Origin: Magnetovibrio sp.
GTDB lineage: Bacteria; Pseudomonadota; Alphaproteobacteria; Rhodospirillales; Magnetovibrionaceae
DNA: 7,358 nucleotides
Reading direction: 5' to 3'
NCBI GenBank assembly: GCA_016763255.1
Contig: JAESUA010000176.1
Span: forward strand, 1-7,358
A model generated the notes under the pieces. The model did not search any database. It was not told where the DNA came from and was given only the letters and a program-made list of their open reading frames with translations. A program made the translations under genes and the position numbers. Below, piece after piece: positions 5,105 to 7,358 of this stretch; position 1 is the first letter of the stretch, and every line of letters begins with the position of its first letter.

Positions 5105-6725
5105 GCGCTCAGGGACTGTCCTTGGGACTGCCTTGTCGACTGCCCTGGCGGCGGTCCTTTTTGTGCTGCCCAATGTTGCGTTGAGCCAGGATGGACCAGT
5201 TGATTTGTCGCCGCCGTTGCGCCTTGATCCCCCAGCCCAACCCAGCGTTCAGCCCGCCCGCTCGCTTCCCGGGGGCGCACGGCCTGCGATGCCACTCATT
5301 GAACCTGCTGCGGTGGGCGAGCGTGATGTGCGCACGAATTCCATTATGGGCGGCGTGGTGCAAACCGAAGCCGTCGGTGTTCTCAATCCCGATCTTGCCG
5401 GTGCGTTGAGTGAAGCCCAAGGCGGTTTTGGCAATGCCATGTGGCGCGAAACCCAGCTGGGTGTGATCGAAAATCTATTGCCGCAAATCCCCGTCACCAC
5501 CGCATCGCCCGCGATGCGTGATTTGATGCGGCGCTTGTTGCTGACCGGCGCGGTGGTGCCGCAAGGGACCAAGCGAGGGTCTTTGATTTCATTGCGTGCC
5601 GGTCTGTTGTCGGCGATGGGTGATTTTGTCGGCGTGAACAGTTTGTTGAGCGCGGTGCCGGGACGAACCAAGTATCAAGATTTGCTGCGGGTCGAAGTCG
5701 ACACGCGTTTTTTGACCGGTGATGTCGCTCGGGCTTGCCAACTGGCCAACGCTTACATTCAAGAGCAGCAATCCACCTATTGGCAAAAGGCCTTCATTTT
5801 CTGTCAGGCGCTGGAAGGCGACACGGATTCGGCCATGCTGGGCATGTCTTTGTTGGAAGAACAGGGTGTTGATGACCCCGTCTTTTTCCAGTTGGTTGAG
5901 GCCGTGGTTGAACTGGAAGCGGGGGCAAAGCCGCCGGTGATCGACAGTTTGTCGGATCCAACCCCACTGCATCTGGCCTTGGCGCGTGTGGCCAAGGTCA
6001 ACTTGCCCAATGATGTGATTTCATCCAACCGCCCGGGGGTGTTGCGGGCCATCGCGATCAGCCCCAACGCGCCCCCCGAATTGCGCCTGGAAGCGGCGGA
6101 ACGTGCCGAATTTGCCGGTGCATTACAGGTTGATACCCTGCGTCAATTGTATGCCAGCATCACCTTTTCGGATGACCAGCTGAAAAACCCATTGAGCCAA
6201 TCCACCATGCTTTCAGGCCCCATGAGCCGGGCGTTGTTGTATCGCGCAACCTTGATGCAGACGGTACCTGCGGCCCAGGCCGAAGCTTTGATGCGGGCTC
6301 TTGAAATGGCCCGCCGGGGCGGGCGCTATGCCTCCACCGCGCGGGCATTTTTGCCGCAGTTAGGCCGCGTATCGGTGTCGCCGGATCTGGCGTGGTTTGC
6401 CCCCGAAGCGATCCGCGCCTTTTTGATCAGTGGTCGTGCCCAAGGGGCTGCGCCGTGGTTTAATTTGCTTAAAGGCTCCGCTTTGCTCGATGCGAAAATG
6501 GCACGCGAACTGGACTCATTGATGCCGGTGGCGCGCTTGTCGGGATTCGAAGGCGCGTCCGAGTGGACCATGGATCAACTGAGTGATTGGTGGGCTTCGG
6601 TGAAAGACACCGACGGTGCGCGTGATAAGGCGGTGGCGCTGGCGGCGACGTTTGAGGCTTTGGGCGAATACGTGCCCGATAAAATTGGGCTGATCTGGTG
6701 GCGGGCACCTCGCACACCGCGATGA
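5085..6725 (+). CDS. exported alanine-rich helical protein, function unknown; frame broken near its C-terminus
   Basis: The open frame encodes 546 residues. An N-terminal signal peptide is clear: basic start (MNASRAKR), hydrophobic core to about residue 30, and a likely cleavage after VALS (residue 34) before QDGPVD. A proline-rich linker (about 42-70) follows, then a long alanine- and leucine-rich, probably all-helical region. Residues about 196-275 look like degenerate TPR/Sel1-type hairpins (DLLRVEVDTRFLTGD, ARACQLANAYIQEQ, YWQKAFIFCQALEGD). No catalytic motif is seen. It is expected to be periplasmic or envelope-associated. AAAGG at 5071-5075, nine bases before the ATG, supports the start, which lies inside the upstream small ORF. 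The last 12 residues (from Gly535: GLIWWRAPRTPR) look like out-of-frame read-through, and the natural C-terminus continues in the -1 frame to 6946. An intact protein would be about 620 residues. I do not recognise a named family. Confidence 0.82.
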   Translation: MNASRAKRSGTVLGTALSTALAAVLFVLPNVALSQDGPVDLSPPLRLDPPAQPSVQPARSLPGGARPAMPLIEPAAVGERDVRTNSIMGGVVQTEAVGVLNPDLAGALSEAQGGFGNAMWRETQLGVIENLLPQIPVTTASPAMRDLMRRLLLTGAVVPQGTKRGSLISLRAGLLSAMGDFVGVNSLLSAVPGRTKYQDLLRVEVDTRFLTGDVARACQLANAYIQEQQSTYWQKAFIFCQALEGDTDSAMLGMSLLEEQGVDDPVFFQLVEAVVELEAGAKPPVIDSLSDPTPLHLALARVAKVNLPNDVISSNRPGVLRAIAISPNAPPELRLEAAERAEFAGALQVDTLRQLYASITFSDDQLKNPLSQSTMLSGPMSRALLYRATLMQTVPAAQAEALMRALEMARRGGRYASTARAFLPQLGRVSVSPDLAWFAPEAIRAFLISGRAQGAAPWFNLLKGSALLDAKMARELDSLMPVARLSGFEGASEWTMDQLSDWWASVKDTDGARDKAVALAATFEALGEYVPDKIGLIWWRAPRTPR

Positions 6726-6946
6726 TGGCCCCGTATCCGGCGCACTGGTTCTTGTTGCGCGGTGCTTCGGCGCGCGGGCGCGTGGGCGAAACGGTGCTGC
6801 TTAGCCTCGTTAGTTTGGGCGATGGTGGTCCGGCACGCGCTGATCCTATCGTGCTCCATCACGTGCTGAAATCTTTGCGCAACATCGGTTTGGACCGCGA
6901 AGCCCGTGCGATGGCCTTGGAAGCGGTCGTCGCCGCTGGACTGTAG
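6683..6946 (+). pseudogene. displaced C-terminal part of the exported helical protein (-1 frame)
   Basis: This frame is open from 6683 (after a TAA at 6680-6682) to the TAG at 6944-6946. It reads NWADLVAGTSHTAMMAPYP, then AHWFLLRGASARGRVGETVL, then a helical tail ending in DREARAMALEAVVAAGL. Composition and style continue those of the 5085 gene, and the frame ends 11 bases before xerD, as expected for an operon neighbour. No Shine-Dalgarno sequence precedes the GTG at 6698. The pair ATGATG at 6722-6727 overlaps the TGA stop of the upstream frame (6723-6725), so termination-reinitiation could yield a 74-residue product. I read it as the C-terminus of one gene split by loss of one base, either a real mutation or a sequencing error, rather than as a separate gene. 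Confidence 0.7.
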
Positions 6947-6957
6947 GTAAGCGATCC

Positions 6958-7358
6958 ATGGGAAGGCGACGTAAACAGAGCGATCCGCTGCCCCGCCAAG
7001 TCGAGATGTTTCTCGAAATGTTGGCGGCCGAACGCGGTGCGGCGCAAAACACCCTAGAAAGTTATCAACGCGATCTGGGTGATTTTTCCGCCTTTGCTAA
7101 ATCCAAGGGTGCGCAGGCGGCCGATGCGGATGTTAATCTGATCCGCCAATACCTCAAACATCTCGACACCTATGGCATGGCACCGCGCACCCAAGCGCGG
7201 CGTCTGTCGGTGTTGCGTCAGTTTTTCCGCTTTTTGTATGGTGAACGCCTGCGCAGCGACGATCCCACCACGGTGATCGACAGCCCCAAGGTTGGCCGTA
7301 CGTTGCCCAAATATCTCAGCGAAGAAGAAGTCGAACGTTTGCTGGACTGCGCCGCCAA
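6958..7358 (+). CDS. xerD: XerD-like tyrosine recombinase, N-terminal part, cut by the window edge
   Basis: 133 codons are open to the right edge. The visible part is the N-terminal SAM-like core-binding domain of Xer recombinases: VEMFLEMLAAERGAAQNTLE (residues 15-34), SYQRDLGDFSAF, IRQYLKHLDTYGMAPRT, ARRLSVLRQFFRFLYGE, DDPTTVID, then the linker LPKYLSEEEVERLLDCAA that leads into the catalytic domain. The catalytic R-H-R-Y residues lie outside the window, so activity cannot be judged. With XerC, XerD resolves chromosome dimers at dif, with FtsK; the XerD rather than XerC assignment rests on the LPK-x-LSE-x-EV linker and the usual location next to aroK in alphaproteobacteria. The ATG lies 11 bases after the stop at 6946; AGGTAAG at 6945-6951 overlaps that stop and may serve as a modest ribosome binding site. 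It is the third gene of the plus-strand operon. Confidence 0.9.
   Translation, partial: MGRRRKQSDPLPRQVEMFLEMLAAERGAAQNTLESYQRDLGDFSAFAKSKGAQAADADVNLIRQYLKHLDTYGMAPRTQARRLSVLRQFFRFLYGERLRSDDPTTVIDSPKVGRTLPKYLSEEEVERLLDCAA

Noticed and set aside
5249..5671. Minus-strand ORF of 140 codons, with other antisense ORFs across 5100-6860
   Set aside because: They are antisense to the exported protein, mutually overlapping, and have no start signals or motifs.
6676..6725. Programmed -1 ribosomal frameshift as the explanation for the split exported protein gene
   Set aside because: No X-XXY-YYZ slippery heptamer lies in the correct phase between 6683 and 6725, and no clear downstream pseudoknot or stem was seen. 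A simple one-base loss is more likely, though not proven.

Overview
The window looks like a stretch of the core chromosome of an alphaproteobacterium, most likely of the Rhodospirillales type. The basis is gene order and protein sequence. There is a J-domain-type gene divergent from bolA, then a minus-strand block reading aroK, aroB and a CNNM/CorC-type membrane protein, and a plus-strand block ending in a xerD-like recombinase that diverges from aroK. GC content is moderate by eye. I see no insertion sequence, phage gene, CRISPR array, tRNA or rRNA.

Layout. Positions 1-150 (minus) are the first 50 codons of a protein whose C-x-W-x-G-C motif matches the N-terminal part of alphaproteobacterial J-domain proteins; it runs off the left edge. 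It diverges from bolA (274-543, plus). A ribbon-helix-helix (RHH) regulator follows at 765-1082 (plus), behind a 221-base leader with a perfect TATAAT box and small repeats. Next come two converging minus-strand units: a stand-alone CBS-pair protein (1137-1583), and an operon of shikimate kinase (4223-4759), 3-dehydroquinate synthase (3099-4226) and a CNNM/CorC transporter-like protein (1788-3083). aroK and aroB overlap by 4 bases, and aroB and the CorC gene are 15 bases apart. From a divergent intergenic region, the plus strand carries a 46-aa one-helix membrane protein (4964-5104), a secreted or periplasmic alanine-rich helical protein (from 5085), and the N-terminal third or more of xerD (from 6958, cut by the right edge).

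How the genes work together. AroK and AroB act in the shikimate pathway; the CorC-like protein probably rides along as an envelope or ion-homeostasis gene. BolA is expected to work with a monothiol glutaredoxin in iron-sulfur or redox regulation. XerD acts in chromosome dimer resolution. The pair ahead of xerD (small membrane protein plus exported protein) has no function I can name and is the least understood part of the window.

Most notable points. (1) The large exported protein carries an apparent single-base frameshift near 6683-6723. Its reading frame stops at 6725, but the C-terminal part of the same protein continues in the -1 frame to 6946. (2) A 46-aa membrane ORF overlaps the start of that gene by 20 bases. 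(3) Two minus-strand genes each end in an inverted repeat whose loop holds the stop codon; one is a perfect 10-bp stem with a GUAA tetraloop. (4) A run of nine C lies upstream of the CBS gene. I found no convincing evidence of a new defence or mobile system; most of the window is conserved housekeeping sequence.
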